DNA of 13,833 bases from Candidatus Woesearchaeota archaeon (GCA_016203215.1 JACQNF010000013.1:1-13833); one strand, 5' to 3'. Numbered from the stretch's first letter, positions 7,955-13,686 are shown. A program made the numbers and translations. The notes: generated by a model not told the origin, from the letters alone.

Positions 7955-8926
7955 TTATGACGACCTCCGAGAGATGTAGGTGATCTCTGGTGCATCTTTG
8001 GTCATTTTGGGGTTCGGACGTAACGATGGCGTTAAGACCACTTCTCGTTTCTTTGGACCGACAACCGAACCGCGCAATAAGATAAAGTGATTATTGACAA
8101 GACCATAACGAACAATACCTCCCGTTGGATTGATCTCCGAACCGGATTGCCCTATTTTCAGAATCTGCTTATTATATTCTGTTCGCGCGTGGTACCCCAT
8201 TTTACCCGATTGTGCAACCATAAATTGGACACGCTTAGGCTGCCATGGGCCAAGCGTTGCAATGCCCCGTTTCGTTTTTTCTGCTTTATGCTGACGAATA
8301 GGAACACCAAAGCGCTTGACTGTCCCTTGGAAACCTTTCCCTTTGGAAACACCGTGCACATCGACGCTAGCACCGGACCCGAACGTATCGCTTACCGCAA
8401 TCTCTCTACCGAGCATCGCATGAGCATATTTCACTTTTTCTTCGAGAGAACCCCCGAGAGCTAGCTCGAGCAATTTAGGTCTTTTACTTCCTGTCGAAGT
8501 CGCTTTTGGATTAGTATGAACAAGGATGCGTACATCATCATAATCTTTTTCGCTAAGATTTTGAGAAACAGGCTTTTTAGCAATTTGAACACGTCGTGCA
8601 AGCTCTTTATCAGGCTTTTCAGCCATGATTGACCACAGTTTTCGCATGCCCTTGGGCGTCTGCTTATAGAACACAATTCCGGCAACAGTCATCGGCGGAC
8701 ACTCGATAATTGTGGACGGTACAAAGATTTTCTCCCCTTTTGTAGGGGATTTAGGACGATTGTCAACAACTTGGAGATGAGTCATCCCTGCTTTGAAACC
8801 AATGAAGCCAAGAGGTTTTGCTTTTACGTCAGCAACCCACGATCGAATACGAACAAGGGTGTGCCGAGAGCGTTTCCGAGGCCAAAACTGCATGCTTCCG
8901 CGCCGAGGGTGTCGTGATCGTGCCAT
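7955..8926 (-). CDS. rpl3: Large ribosomal subunit protein uL3 (L3P), first gene of the operon
   Basis: uL3 reaches the peptidyl-transferase centre with its W-finger and is one of the earliest assembly proteins. The 323 residues begin with the archaeal MARSRHPRRGSMQFWPRKR and include PLGFIGFKAGMTHLQVVDN (38-56), HGVSKGKGFQGTVKRFGV (191-208) and the GQSGSEINPTGGIVRYGLV stretch (259-277). The length is slightly below the usual 330-350. No TATA box is visible at the expected distance before the ATG. The nearest good one is at 9186-9193, implying a leader of roughly 240 nt. Confidence 0.97.
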   Translation of the reverse strand: MARSRHPRRGSMQFWPRKRSRHTLVRIRSWVADVKAKPLGFIGFKAGMTHLQVVDNRPKSPTKGEKIFVPSTIIECPPMTVAGIVFYKQTPKGMRKLWSIMAEKPDKELARRVQIAKKPVSQNLSEKDYDDVRILVHTNPKATSTGSKRPKLLELALGGSLEEKVKYAHAMLGREIAVSDTFGSGASVDVHGVSKGKGFQGTVKRFGVPIRQHKAEKTKRGIATLGPWQPKRVQFMVAQSGKMGYHARTEYNKQILKIGQSGSEINPTGGIVRYGLVNNHFILLRGSVVGPKKREVVLTPSLRPNPKMTKDAPEITYISRRSS

Positions 8927-8981
8927 AGTCTAAATTTTATTTTTTCTTTTTGGTAGTCTGTTGGTCAGATAGAGTTGACTC

Positions 8982-9113
8982 TTACAGTTCTTCTCTGAAC
9001 CCATCAACCAACTCTGATAACGCTTGCTTGGAATTACCTATTGGGAGCAAACCATCAAAGAATATCAAAGTTGACTTCGGTGATGATTGCTTTTTCAGGC
9101 GAGACACCATCAT
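8982..9113 (-). CDS. Possible 43-residue leader ORF upstream of uL3
   Basis: An open frame runs from ATG at 9113 to TAA at 8984-8982 (43 residues, starting MMVSRLKKQSSPKSTL and ending ALSELVDGFREEL). It lies in the transcribed leader of the ribosomal operon, about 50 nt downstream of the start site predicted from the TATA box at 9186-9193, and ends 55 nt before uL3. The C-terminal half reads like an amphipathic helix. No clear Shine-Dalgarno site precedes it. Its first 59 nt overlap a second tiny frame (9055-9147), so the real product may instead be a frameshift fusion of the two. I recognise no family; it could be chance. Confidence 0.3.
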   Translation of the reverse strand: MMVSRLKKQSSPKSTLIFFDGLLPIGNSKQALSELVDGFREEL

Positions 9114-9147
9114 TATTTAATTGGTCTCTGCCAATCAGTGTAATCAT
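9055..9147 (-). CDS. Possible 30-residue leader ORF ending in CTT TGA
   Basis: This is the first ATG after the predicted transcription start. It encodes 30 residues (MITLIGRDQLNNDGVSPEKA, then IITEVNFDIL) and stops at TGA (9057-9055) directly after a CTT codon (9060-9058). A +1 slip from CTT to TTT would continue into the frame of the ORF ending at 8982 and yield a 54-residue protein. CTT-TGA is the slippery stop of bacterial release factor 2 frameshifting, but the upstream Shine-Dalgarno-like element of that system is missing here. Alternatives are a decayed gene, a one-base sequence error or chance. Confidence 0.28.
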   Translation of the reverse strand: MITLIGRDQLNNDGVSPEKAIITEVNFDIL

Positions 9148-9185
9148 GGATGCTTGCGTTAAGTTACACTCGGCGGAGGCACTTA

Positions 9186-9193
9186 TTTATAAA
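9186..9193 (-). promoter_or_regulatory. Archaeal TATA box, probable main promoter of the ribosomal operon
   Basis: TTTATAAA is preceded on the minus strand by GAAATC, a good BRE-like purine-rich element. The box is itself palindromic, but the plus-strand flank (GGCACTTA) is a poor BRE, so transcription toward uL3 is favoured. Start-site spacing of about 26 nt would place initiation near 9164, giving a leader of roughly 240 nt before uL3. Confidence 0.6.
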
Positions 9194-9341
9194 GATTTCT
9201 AAAATCGGAACGTATTAAGTTTGCCGTTGCAGTGGGCAATGCCCATAAGCCTGTTTTGTTCTACAAGCAAAGTAGAGTAGTTATGGTCGAAGAATAGCTT
9301 TCTAAACAATTTTTCTTCAAATTAAACCTCTCCCTTTTAGT

Positions 9342-9578
9342 TTAATTCCTTACTCTTGTGATAATCGACTCGATGGTCGTTGCTCTGTTCTCGTCATGAT
9401 GGCCAGAACCATAGAAAGAAACATTTCGCCACTTTGATTTCCCACAACCAGAACACCGAACGTGTATATAATGAATAGTGTCATCCTTCCCTTGCCATTG
9501 TGAATTCATGGGAAGATGAACTTTACTAACACAATAATCACACCTCTGTTCAACGAGAAGGGATATGTTTTCCGCCAT
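9342..9578 (-). CDS. Small zinc-ribbon protein of unknown function
   Basis: The protein has 78 residues from ATG at 9578. Two CxxC pairs (C13/C16 and C42/C45) separated by 25 residues fit a zinc ribbon. Between them are LPMNSQWQGKDDTIHYIHVR, and after them SKWRNVSFYGSGHHDENRA. The second knuckle, RCSGCGKSKWRN, resembles ribbons of nucleic-acid-binding and transcription-related proteins. An upstream in-frame extension to 9728 is open, but it crosses the TATA box and the nop5 start, so the ATG at 9578 is chosen. It would give a 5' leader of under about 10 nt from the shared promoter. I recognise no specific family; a regulatory or RNA-binding role is a guess from the fold and from its position beside RNP genes. 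Confidence 0.72.
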   Translation of the reverse strand: MAENISLLVEQRCDYCVSKVHLPMNSQWQGKDDTIHYIHVRCSGCGKSKWRNVSFYGSGHHDENRATTIESIITRVRN

Positions 9579-9605
9579 CTCAATGAGAAAGTTGAAGAGA
9601 GAAAG

Positions 9606-9616
9606 TTTATATATAT
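9606..9616. promoter_or_regulatory. Shared divergent TATA element for nop5 and the zinc-ribbon gene
   Basis: TTTATATATAT lies 21 nt before the nop5 ATG (9637) and 27 nt before the zinc-ribbon ATG (9578, minus). On the plus strand GAAAG precedes it as a BRE. Spacing of about 26 nt from the box centre puts the plus-strand start at or next to the nop5 ATG (leaderless) and the minus-strand start around 9585. Confidence 0.6.
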
Positions 9617-9636
9617 TGTGCTTCGCAGATATCGAC

Positions 9637-10527
9637 ATGAAATATGTGTTCACCCATCTTCTTGGTACATTTGCCATCGATGAGAAAGTAGAAAAAGCAG
9701 TCCTCCTTAAAGGAGAGGATGAAAACACGACGAAGAAACTTTTGCCGCTCCCTCAAGAAAAGAAGCGCACAGTGCTTCTCCTCCTAAAGAAGAAAGAATA
9801 CTACTCCGAATTGTCAAGCCGCAATCTCCCGCTCACGCGAGAAGCGATCAGAAATGCAGTGAGCAATGATTCCCTCATCATCCAGACGATCTCTTCGATT
9901 GGTGAACTCGACCAAGTCTGCAATCTTCTCTCTAAGCGCTTGCGAGAGTGGTGGGGCTTGTGTCTCCCAGAACTTTCCGAGCATATCACCAATCATGAGC
10001 ACTTCGCAGAATTAATTACGAGCAAGACCAAGAAAGAATTGCAGACCGAGTTTTCGATCACGGCGACGATGGGCGCTGACCTGGAACATTACCATCTCGA
10101 CGAGATGATACGGTTAGCGAAACAAATCCAACAACTGTATAAGCTCCGTCAAAATCAAGATTTCTATTTACAAAAAGTGATGCATGAACACTGCCCAAAT
10201 CTTTTGGAATTAGCGGGCGCGACCATCGGTGCTCGTCTTCTTGAATTAGGCAAGGGCCTAAAACATCTCGCAACTCTGCCTGCCTCCACGATCCAGCTCT
10301 TGGGTGCGGAAAAAGCGCTCTTTCGACATATCAAAACCGGTGCACGCGCACCGAAATACGGCGTGCTTTTTCAACACCCTTTAGTTCAAAACGCTTCAAA
10401 AGATCAAAAAGGAAAAGCAGCACGACTTCTCGCAGATAAACTGTCCCTCTGCGCCCGCCTTGATTATTTCAAAGGAGAATTCAAAGCTCCGGAATATAAA
10501 AAAGAAGTAGAGGGAAAAATCAAATGA
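9637..10527 (+). CDS. nop5: C/D box sRNP core protein Nop5 (Nop56/58 family), compact form
   Basis: Nop5 bridges L7Ae-bound C/D guide RNA and fibrillarin in the archaeal 2'-O-methylation complex. The 296 residues show an N-terminal domain (1-100), LREWWGLCLPEL (102-113, the usual LREWYGxHFPEL), a coiled-coil region (about 120-185) and the Nop domain: LLELAGATIGARLLELGKGL (189-208), then LPASTIQLLGAEKALFRHIK (214-233) and GARAPKYGVLFQHP (235-248). It ends soon after LDYFKGEF without the Lys-rich tail common in archaeal Nop5, and the coiled coil is shorter than in Pyrococcus-type proteins as I recall them. The upstream ATG at 9565 was rejected because the TATA box lies between. The stop overlaps the fibrillarin start by 4 nt. 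Confidence 0.95.
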   Translation: MKYVFTHLLGTFAIDEKVEKAVLLKGEDENTTKKLLPLPQEKKRTVLLLLKKKEYYSELSSRNLPLTREAIRNAVSNDSLIIQTISSIGELDQVCNLLSKRLREWWGLCLPELSEHITNHEHFAELITSKTKKELQTEFSITATMGADLEHYHLDEMIRLAKQIQQLYKLRQNQDFYLQKVMHEHCPNLLELAGATIGARLLELGKGLKHLATLPASTIQLLGAEKALFRHIKTGARAPKYGVLFQHPLVQNASKDQKGKAARLLADKLSLCARLDYFKGEFKAPEYKKEVEGKIK

Positions 10528-11201
10528 GCCAGAGAATCAAGCCCCATAAAGTCTTCGAGATTTTTCACGACGAAAAAGGAAGAAGATTGTATACTCAAAA
10601 TATGCTCCCTGGAAAAACTCCCTTTAATGAGAAAGTAGTGCGAGAACAAGGGAAAGAATACCGCGAATTTGATCCCACTCGCAGCAAGCTCGCAGCAGCG
10701 ATCGTCAAGGGCGCGACGAACATCGGCATCCGTGGCGGTGACGTCGTCCTCTATCTTGGTGCAAGTCACGGATACACGATTAGTTACATCAGCGATATGG
10801 TGGGAAAAGAAGGATTGCTCTTTGGGATCGACTCTGCGCCCCGCGTCTTGCGTGATCTTGTTTTTCTTGCCGAGGAGCGAAGGAATATTATCCCCATCCT
10901 CGCGAACGCGAACCATCCCGAAGAATACGAGAAACGCATCTGCGGAGTTGATGTGGTCTATCAAGACATCGCTCAACGAAACCAAGCAGAGATTTTTGTA
11001 GAGAACTGCCGCTTCTTTCTGAAGGAGGGGGGTTATGGACTGCTCGCCGTCAAAGCACGCAGCATCGATGCAAGACGTAAGTCAAAACAGATTTTTGAAG
11101 AAGTACGCAAGAAAGTTGAAAAAGAACTGACGGTCATTGATTATCGCATCCTTGAGCCGCTCGAAAAAGACCACTGCATGATTATCGTAAAAAAGCCATG
11201 A
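10524..11201 (+). CDS. flpA: Fibrillarin-like rRNA/tRNA 2'-O-methyltransferase
   Basis: Fibrillarin is the SAM-dependent catalytic subunit of the C/D box sRNP. The 225 residues match the archaeal size. The N-terminal domain has VFEIFHDEKGRRLYTQNMLP and REFDPTRSKLAAAI; the Rossmann core starts with VVLYLGASHGYT (74-85, SAM loop), GIDSAPRVLRDL, VVYQDIAQRNQAEIF (144-158) and AVKARSID. K55, D148, K177 and H217 line up with the K-D-K-H catalytic set of the family. The SAM loop reads GASHGYT, not the common GAASGTT form. It is joined to nop5 by an ATGA overlap, as in most archaea where the two proteins are made together. Confidence 0.97.
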   Translation: MSQRIKPHKVFEIFHDEKGRRLYTQNMLPGKTPFNEKVVREQGKEYREFDPTRSKLAAAIVKGATNIGIRGGDVVLYLGASHGYTISYISDMVGKEGLLFGIDSAPRVLRDLVFLAEERRNIIPILANANHPEEYEKRICGVDVVYQDIAQRNQAEIFVENCRFFLKEGGYGLLAVKARSIDARRKSKQIFEEVRKKVEKELTVIDYRILEPLEKDHCMIIVKKP

Positions 11202-11287
11202 TTAATTTATCTAAGAATCTCCTGCTATCGGAACAGGCACAAAGATTTATAAATAAGCTCAATTCAAAGGGAAGAATTCCCAAATGA
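11198..11287 (+). CDS. Possible 29-residue micro-ORF coupled to fibrillarin
   Basis: The fibrillarin stop is part of an ATGA that opens a 29-residue frame, MINLSKNLLLSEQAQRFINK plus LNSKGRIPK. It ends in another ATGA that starts the next micro-ORF. The coupling pattern matches the real gene junctions in this window, but the strong TATA box at 11246-11253 lies inside it, so the frame may be fortuitous. I recognise no family. Confidence 0.22.
   Translation: MINLSKNLLLSEQAQRFINKLNSKGRIPK
11246..11253 (+). promoter_or_regulatory. Archaeal TATA box, probable promoter of eL34-eL14
   Basis: TTTATAAA is preceded by the BRE-like CAAAGA and followed by TAAG. The predicted start site is near 11275, giving a leader of about 165 nt before eL34, or a short 5' leader of about 10 nt for the 33-residue micro-ORF at 11284. 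A weaker AT-rich element (GATATAAC near 11406) is nearer eL34 but lacks a good BRE. Confidence 0.55.
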
Positions 11288-11385
11288 AAAACGTGGGTAA
11301 AGATCTTGGAGGCAACTCGGATCACGAAAATACAGTAAATCCATTTTCGCGTCTTCTTGTTGTTCCACGACAATTAATACCCTAA
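11284..11385 (+). CDS. Possible 33-residue micro-ORF ahead of eL34
   Basis: ATG at 11284 opens 33 residues (MKNVGKDLGGNSDHENTVNP and FSRLLVVPRQLIP) up to TAA at 11383-11385. It begins about 34 nt after the centre of the TATA box at 11246-11253, so it would be the first ORF of that transcript, and its ATG overlaps the stop of the preceding micro-ORF. It has no Shine-Dalgarno site of its own. It could be a true small protein, a leader peptide for eL34-eL14 or chance. Confidence 0.28.
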   Translation: MKNVGKDLGGNSDHENTVNPFSRLLVVPRQLIP

Positions 11386-11428
11386 CAAGTCAAACAGGGA
11401 GCATTGATATAACTCATTTAAGAGACAC

Positions 11429-11433
11429 GAGGT
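11429..11433 (+). promoter_or_regulatory. Shine-Dalgarno site of eL34
   Basis: GAGGT ends 7 nt before the ATG at 11441, one of the clearest ribosome-binding sites in the window. It confirms the eL34 start. Confidence 0.7.
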
Positions 11434-11440
11434 ACAAAGA

Positions 11441-11716
11441 ATGCCACGAGGAATGTTCAGATCAGGTAGATTCAGGAAAGTTTTTGTTAAAACGCCAGGT
11501 GGAAAAGTAAATGTCCACTTTCGAGAGCACAAACCAAGTAGAGCAATATGCGGCGAATGTGGAAAACAACTCTCGGGCGTCCCCCGAGAAAGACCTGCCT
11601 ACTTAGCAAAACTGCCAAAGAGCGCACGCAGACCAGAAAGACCATTTGGAGGCGCACTCTGCGCTCCGTGCACGAGACTACATTTTAAAATCAAAGCGCG
11701 AGGTGAGTCCGCATGA
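11441..11716 (+). CDS. rpl34e: Large ribosomal subunit protein eL34 (L34e)
   Basis: eL34 is an archaeal/eukaryotic large-subunit protein with a zinc ribbon. The 91 residues have two CxxC pairs, C37/C40 (ICGECGKQLSGVP) and C74/C77 (GALCAPCTRLHFKIK), the RPxRPFGGxLC signature just before the second pair, and a basic N-terminus (MPRGMFRSGRFRKVFVKTPG). Length is typical. The stop overlaps the eL14 start by 4 nt. In many archaea eL34 and eL14 are separated by cytidylate kinase or followed by a pseudouridine synthase gene; here they are directly fused as a pair. Confidence 0.96.
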   Translation: MPRGMFRSGRFRKVFVKTPGGKVNVHFREHKPSRAICGECGKQLSGVPRERPAYLAKLPKSARRPERPFGGALCAPCTRLHFKIKARGESA

Positions 11717-12036
11717 GTATCTTTGACACTGGAAGACTCTGTCTCAAAATTGCCGGTCGCGATGCCGGACGTCGATGCGTGGTCGTAGAGAAGATTGATT
11801 CTTCTTTTGTCGTGGTCGATGGTGACGTGCGACGCCGAAAGGTGAACGTCAAGCACCTTGAGCCGCTGGATACCACCCTTGAAATCGCTGAGAAAGCAAG
11901 TTCCGCTAACGTGAAGGACGTATTCTCCAAGCACGGATTTGCGGTCTGGCAGACGACATCCAAGAAACCAGCACCACGACCAAGACATCTCAAAAAGCGA
12001 CGGGAAGCTACGGGAGAGACGAAGACCAAAGAGTAA
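11713..12036 (+). CDS. rpl14e: Large ribosomal subunit protein eL14 (L14e)
   Basis: eL14 is a KOW-fold large-subunit protein. Residues 5-52 show the family core: DTGRLCLKIAGRDAGRRCVV, then VVVDGDVRRRKVNVKHLEPL. At 107 residues it is longer than most archaeal eL14 (about 75-95), with a basic tail from about 85 (PAPRPRHLKKRREATGET). The start is coupled to eL34 by ATGA. The gene ends 24 nt before the convergent 46-residue gene, which limits its 3' untranslated region. Confidence 0.93.
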   Translation: MSIFDTGRLCLKIAGRDAGRRCVVVEKIDSSFVVVDGDVRRRKVNVKHLEPLDTTLEIAEKASSANVKDVFSKHGFAVWQTTSKKPAPRPRHLKKRREATGETKTKE

Positions 12037-12060
12037 GTTTTCCAGAATTAGTGGGCAAAA

Positions 12061-12201
12061 CTATCTTCTTTTTAAATTCTTAAAATAGATAATCTGCCGT
12101 TCGCGATGAAGAGCATCTTTCTTCGTCCGAAATGCCCCCAATACTTTTGTCCCATCACGCGTGTACAGCACCCATTTATATCCTTCTTTTTTGATAACCA
12201 T
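12061..12201 (-). CDS. 46-residue basic protein, unrecognised
   Basis: ATG at 12201 opens a 46-residue frame ending in TAG at 12063-12061. It reads MVIKKEGYKWVLYTRDGTKV followed by LGAFRTKKDALHRERQIIYF and KNLKRR. The layout is that of compact beta-hairpin-plus-helix proteins seen in many phage and small-genome organisms (pattern W-x-L-Y-[ST]-x-D-G-x-x-x-L-G-x-F, then an A-x-x-R-E-R-Q-I helix). Such folds often bind nucleic acid, but the function here is unknown. An AAGGAT lies about 10 nt upstream as a weak ribosome-binding site. It lies 56 nt after the reductase stop on the same strand and could be co-transcribed. Confidence 0.7.
   Translation of the reverse strand: MVIKKEGYKWVLYTRDGTKVLGAFRTKKDALHRERQIIYFKNLKRR
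12065..12073 (+). terminator. Possible T-rich terminator after eL14
   Basis: CTTCTTTTT about 30 nt after the eL14 stop, on the coding strand of eL14, fits the T-rich terminators of archaea. It overlaps the 3' end of the convergent small gene, so it is equally explained by AAG/AAA/AGA codons on the other strand. Confidence 0.25.
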
Positions 12202-12257
12202 TTTGTAGATATCCTTACACTCATTTTGTCTGGATGATATTTACTGCAATCACAACA

Positions 12258-13637
12258 TCATAACGGCACTGCCCACGCCGCTCGCTGCACTACTTCTGAT
12301 AACGCAGGATGTGCATGTACGGTCTCGCGAATAAACTGCAACGCTTTCCGAGGACTTGCTTTCATCGCTACACACACTTCATGGATCAATGTCGCTGCTT
12401 CCGGTCCGAGGATATGACAACCAAGTATCTCTCCTGATTTTGTGTCAACGATAAACTTGACAAAACCATTTTTTTCGGCCATTGCAGCACCCATCCCCGT
12501 ATTTTTGTATTCATATTTCCCGACGACGTATTTTCGCTTTTGTTCTTGTGCTTCTTCCTCGGTCAACCCTACACCGGCAACCTGCGGCGAGCTAAAGATC
12601 GCATGAGGCATGGGGTGATACCTAACTCCTCTCCGGAGAGAAAGCATTTTCCGTTTGAGGACAGCATCCAGAACATATTCTGCCTCGAGGTTTGCACTAT
12701 GCTTAAAGAGATAACGGCCGATGACATCACCTAACGCCCAAATGTGTTTAGCTTTTGTTTCCAAACCATTGTTGACGACGATGAAGCCTCGTTCATTAAT
12801 CGCCACTCCCGTATTTTCTAACCCAAGGCTGTCGGTGTTAGGAGTAACACCTGTCGCAAGTAGAATATTTTCTGCCGTGATCATCTTCTTGATTCCATTA
12901 CTGAGAAAATGAACACGAATCTCTTTTCCAAACCGCGAAACAGCTGTGACTTCTGCAGCAAGGTGTACGTTCACTTTTTCTTGCCAGAGACGAGTAAACA
13001 ATTCAGAAATCTCCCCATCCTCTCGTGGTATGAGTACTTTGTTTCTTTGGATGATAGAGACATGTGTCCCTAACGCTGAAAAAAAGTGGCCTAGCTCTGC
13101 AGCAATATACCCCCCGCCGATGATTACCAAGCTCTTGGGCAGCGTTGTAAGACGTAATGCCTCTGTGCTCGTAAGGAAAGGTGTCCGATCGAGGCCTTTA
13201 ATAGGCGGAACAGATGGTCGCGCACCGACAGCAATCACTATTTTCTTGCTTCTTATCTGCTCGCCATTAACCTCGAGAGTGTATGGCGCAACAAACTTTC
13301 CCCTCCCCTTAAAGAGAGTCTGATTCTTTGTTGCATTGACGCCCTGCTCAATACTGCGCGCATCGCCATCAACCATTACATTCGCACGATTCGTTATTTT
13401 CTTAATATCTATCGGCCCCAACTTCGCCGTTAGACCAACATCCCCTGACGCCTCAATCAACTCCACCCTATCTGCAGAATGAAGAATCATCTTAGAAGGA
13501 ATGCAGCCGCGATTGAGACACGTCCCGCCAAGAGGCCCTTCCTCCACGATCGCGACGGCCAGCCCTGCATCTGCTGCGCCGGCAGCCACATCTAATCCTG
13601 AGCCGGCACCGATGACAATAAGATCAAATGTTCGCAT
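12258..13637 (-). CDS. lpdA: Pyridine nucleotide-disulfide oxidoreductase, dihydrolipoamide dehydrogenase/mycothione reductase-like
   Basis: This flavoprotein passes electrons between NAD(P)H and a disulfide substrate. The 459 residues are full length. The N-terminal FAD motif is IVIGAGSG (7-14), and the redox pair is C40/C45 in GGTCLNRGCIPSK. The NAD(P)-binding motif is IIGGGYIAAELG (172-183), the second FAD contact is IWALGD (299-304), and the dimerisation domain ends with HAHPALSE, where H443 and E448 form the general-base dyad. After the second beta-strand of the nucleotide domain, Q197-R198 replaces the acidic residue typical of NAD-specific lipoamide dehydrogenases, so NADPH use is possible. 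No E1/E2 or lipoylation gene is nearby, so the true substrate (lipoyl, low-molecular thiol or metal) is open. GAGGT 4 nt before the ATG supports the start. Confidence 0.93.
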   Translation of the reverse strand: MRTFDLIVIGAGSGLDVAAGAADAGLAVAIVEEGPLGGTCLNRGCIPSKMILHSADRVELIEASGDVGLTAKLGPIDIKKITNRANVMVDGDARSIEQGVNATKNQTLFKGRGKFVAPYTLEVNGEQIRSKKIVIAVGARPSVPPIKGLDRTPFLTSTEALRLTTLPKSLVIIGGGYIAAELGHFFSALGTHVSIIQRNKVLIPREDGEISELFTRLWQEKVNVHLAAEVTAVSRFGKEIRVHFLSNGIKKMITAENILLATGVTPNTDSLGLENTGVAINERGFIVVNNGLETKAKHIWALGDVIGRYLFKHSANLEAEYVLDAVLKRKMLSLRRGVRYHPMPHAIFSSPQVAGVGLTEEEAQEQKRKYVVGKYEYKNTGMGAAMAEKNGFVKFIVDTKSGEILGCHILGPEAATLIHEVCVAMKASPRKALQFIRETVHAHPALSEVVQRAAWAVPL

Positions 13638-13641
13638 CGTT

Positions 13642-13646
13642 ACCTC
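13642..13646 (-). promoter_or_regulatory. Shine-Dalgarno site of the disulfide reductase
   Basis: On the minus strand GAGGT lies 4 nt before the ATG at 13637, within AAAAGAGGTAACG. It fixes the start codon. Confidence 0.65.
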
Positions 13647-13686
13647 TTTTGAGATGGAAAATAGATAGAGGAGAACATATTCTGAA

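Larger units (their letters stand above)
8927..9341. other. Leader and spacer between uL3 and the zinc-ribbon gene
   Basis: This stretch of 415 nt without a confident gene holds the operon promoter (9186-9193), two tiny overlapping minus-strand ORFs (8982-9147), and a T-rich (minus strand A-rich) tract just before uL3 (8930-8950). Between 9194 and 9341, I see only a short 5-bp stem, TGGGC/GCCCA, around 9233-9245. I found no tRNA arm pattern and no paired C and D boxes. Confidence 0.5.

Noticed and set aside
9075..9160. C/D box guide RNA near the GTGATGATT at 9079-9087
   Set aside because: A box-C-like GTGATGA is present, but no correctly spaced CTGA D box or internal C'/D' pair follows it on the plus strand.
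9233..9245. TGGGC/GCCCA hairpin as a terminator
   Set aside because: The stem is only 5 bp with a 3-nt loop and no T-run on either strand.
9565..9636. Upstream in-frame start for nop5 at 9565
   Set aside because: The TATA box (9606-9616) lies between it and the ATG at 9637, and family alignment begins at MKYVFTHLLGTF.
9579..9728. N-terminal extension of the zinc-ribbon ORF up to 9728
   Set aside because: It crosses the shared promoter and is antisense to the nop5 start; residues before M51 look non-coding.
11182..11373. Minus-strand ORF of 63 residues in the fibrillarin-eL34 spacer
   Set aside because: Its composition (Phe/Ile/Cys/Leu-rich) is that of an antisense shadow, and it overlaps the fibrillarin end and a plus-strand promoter.
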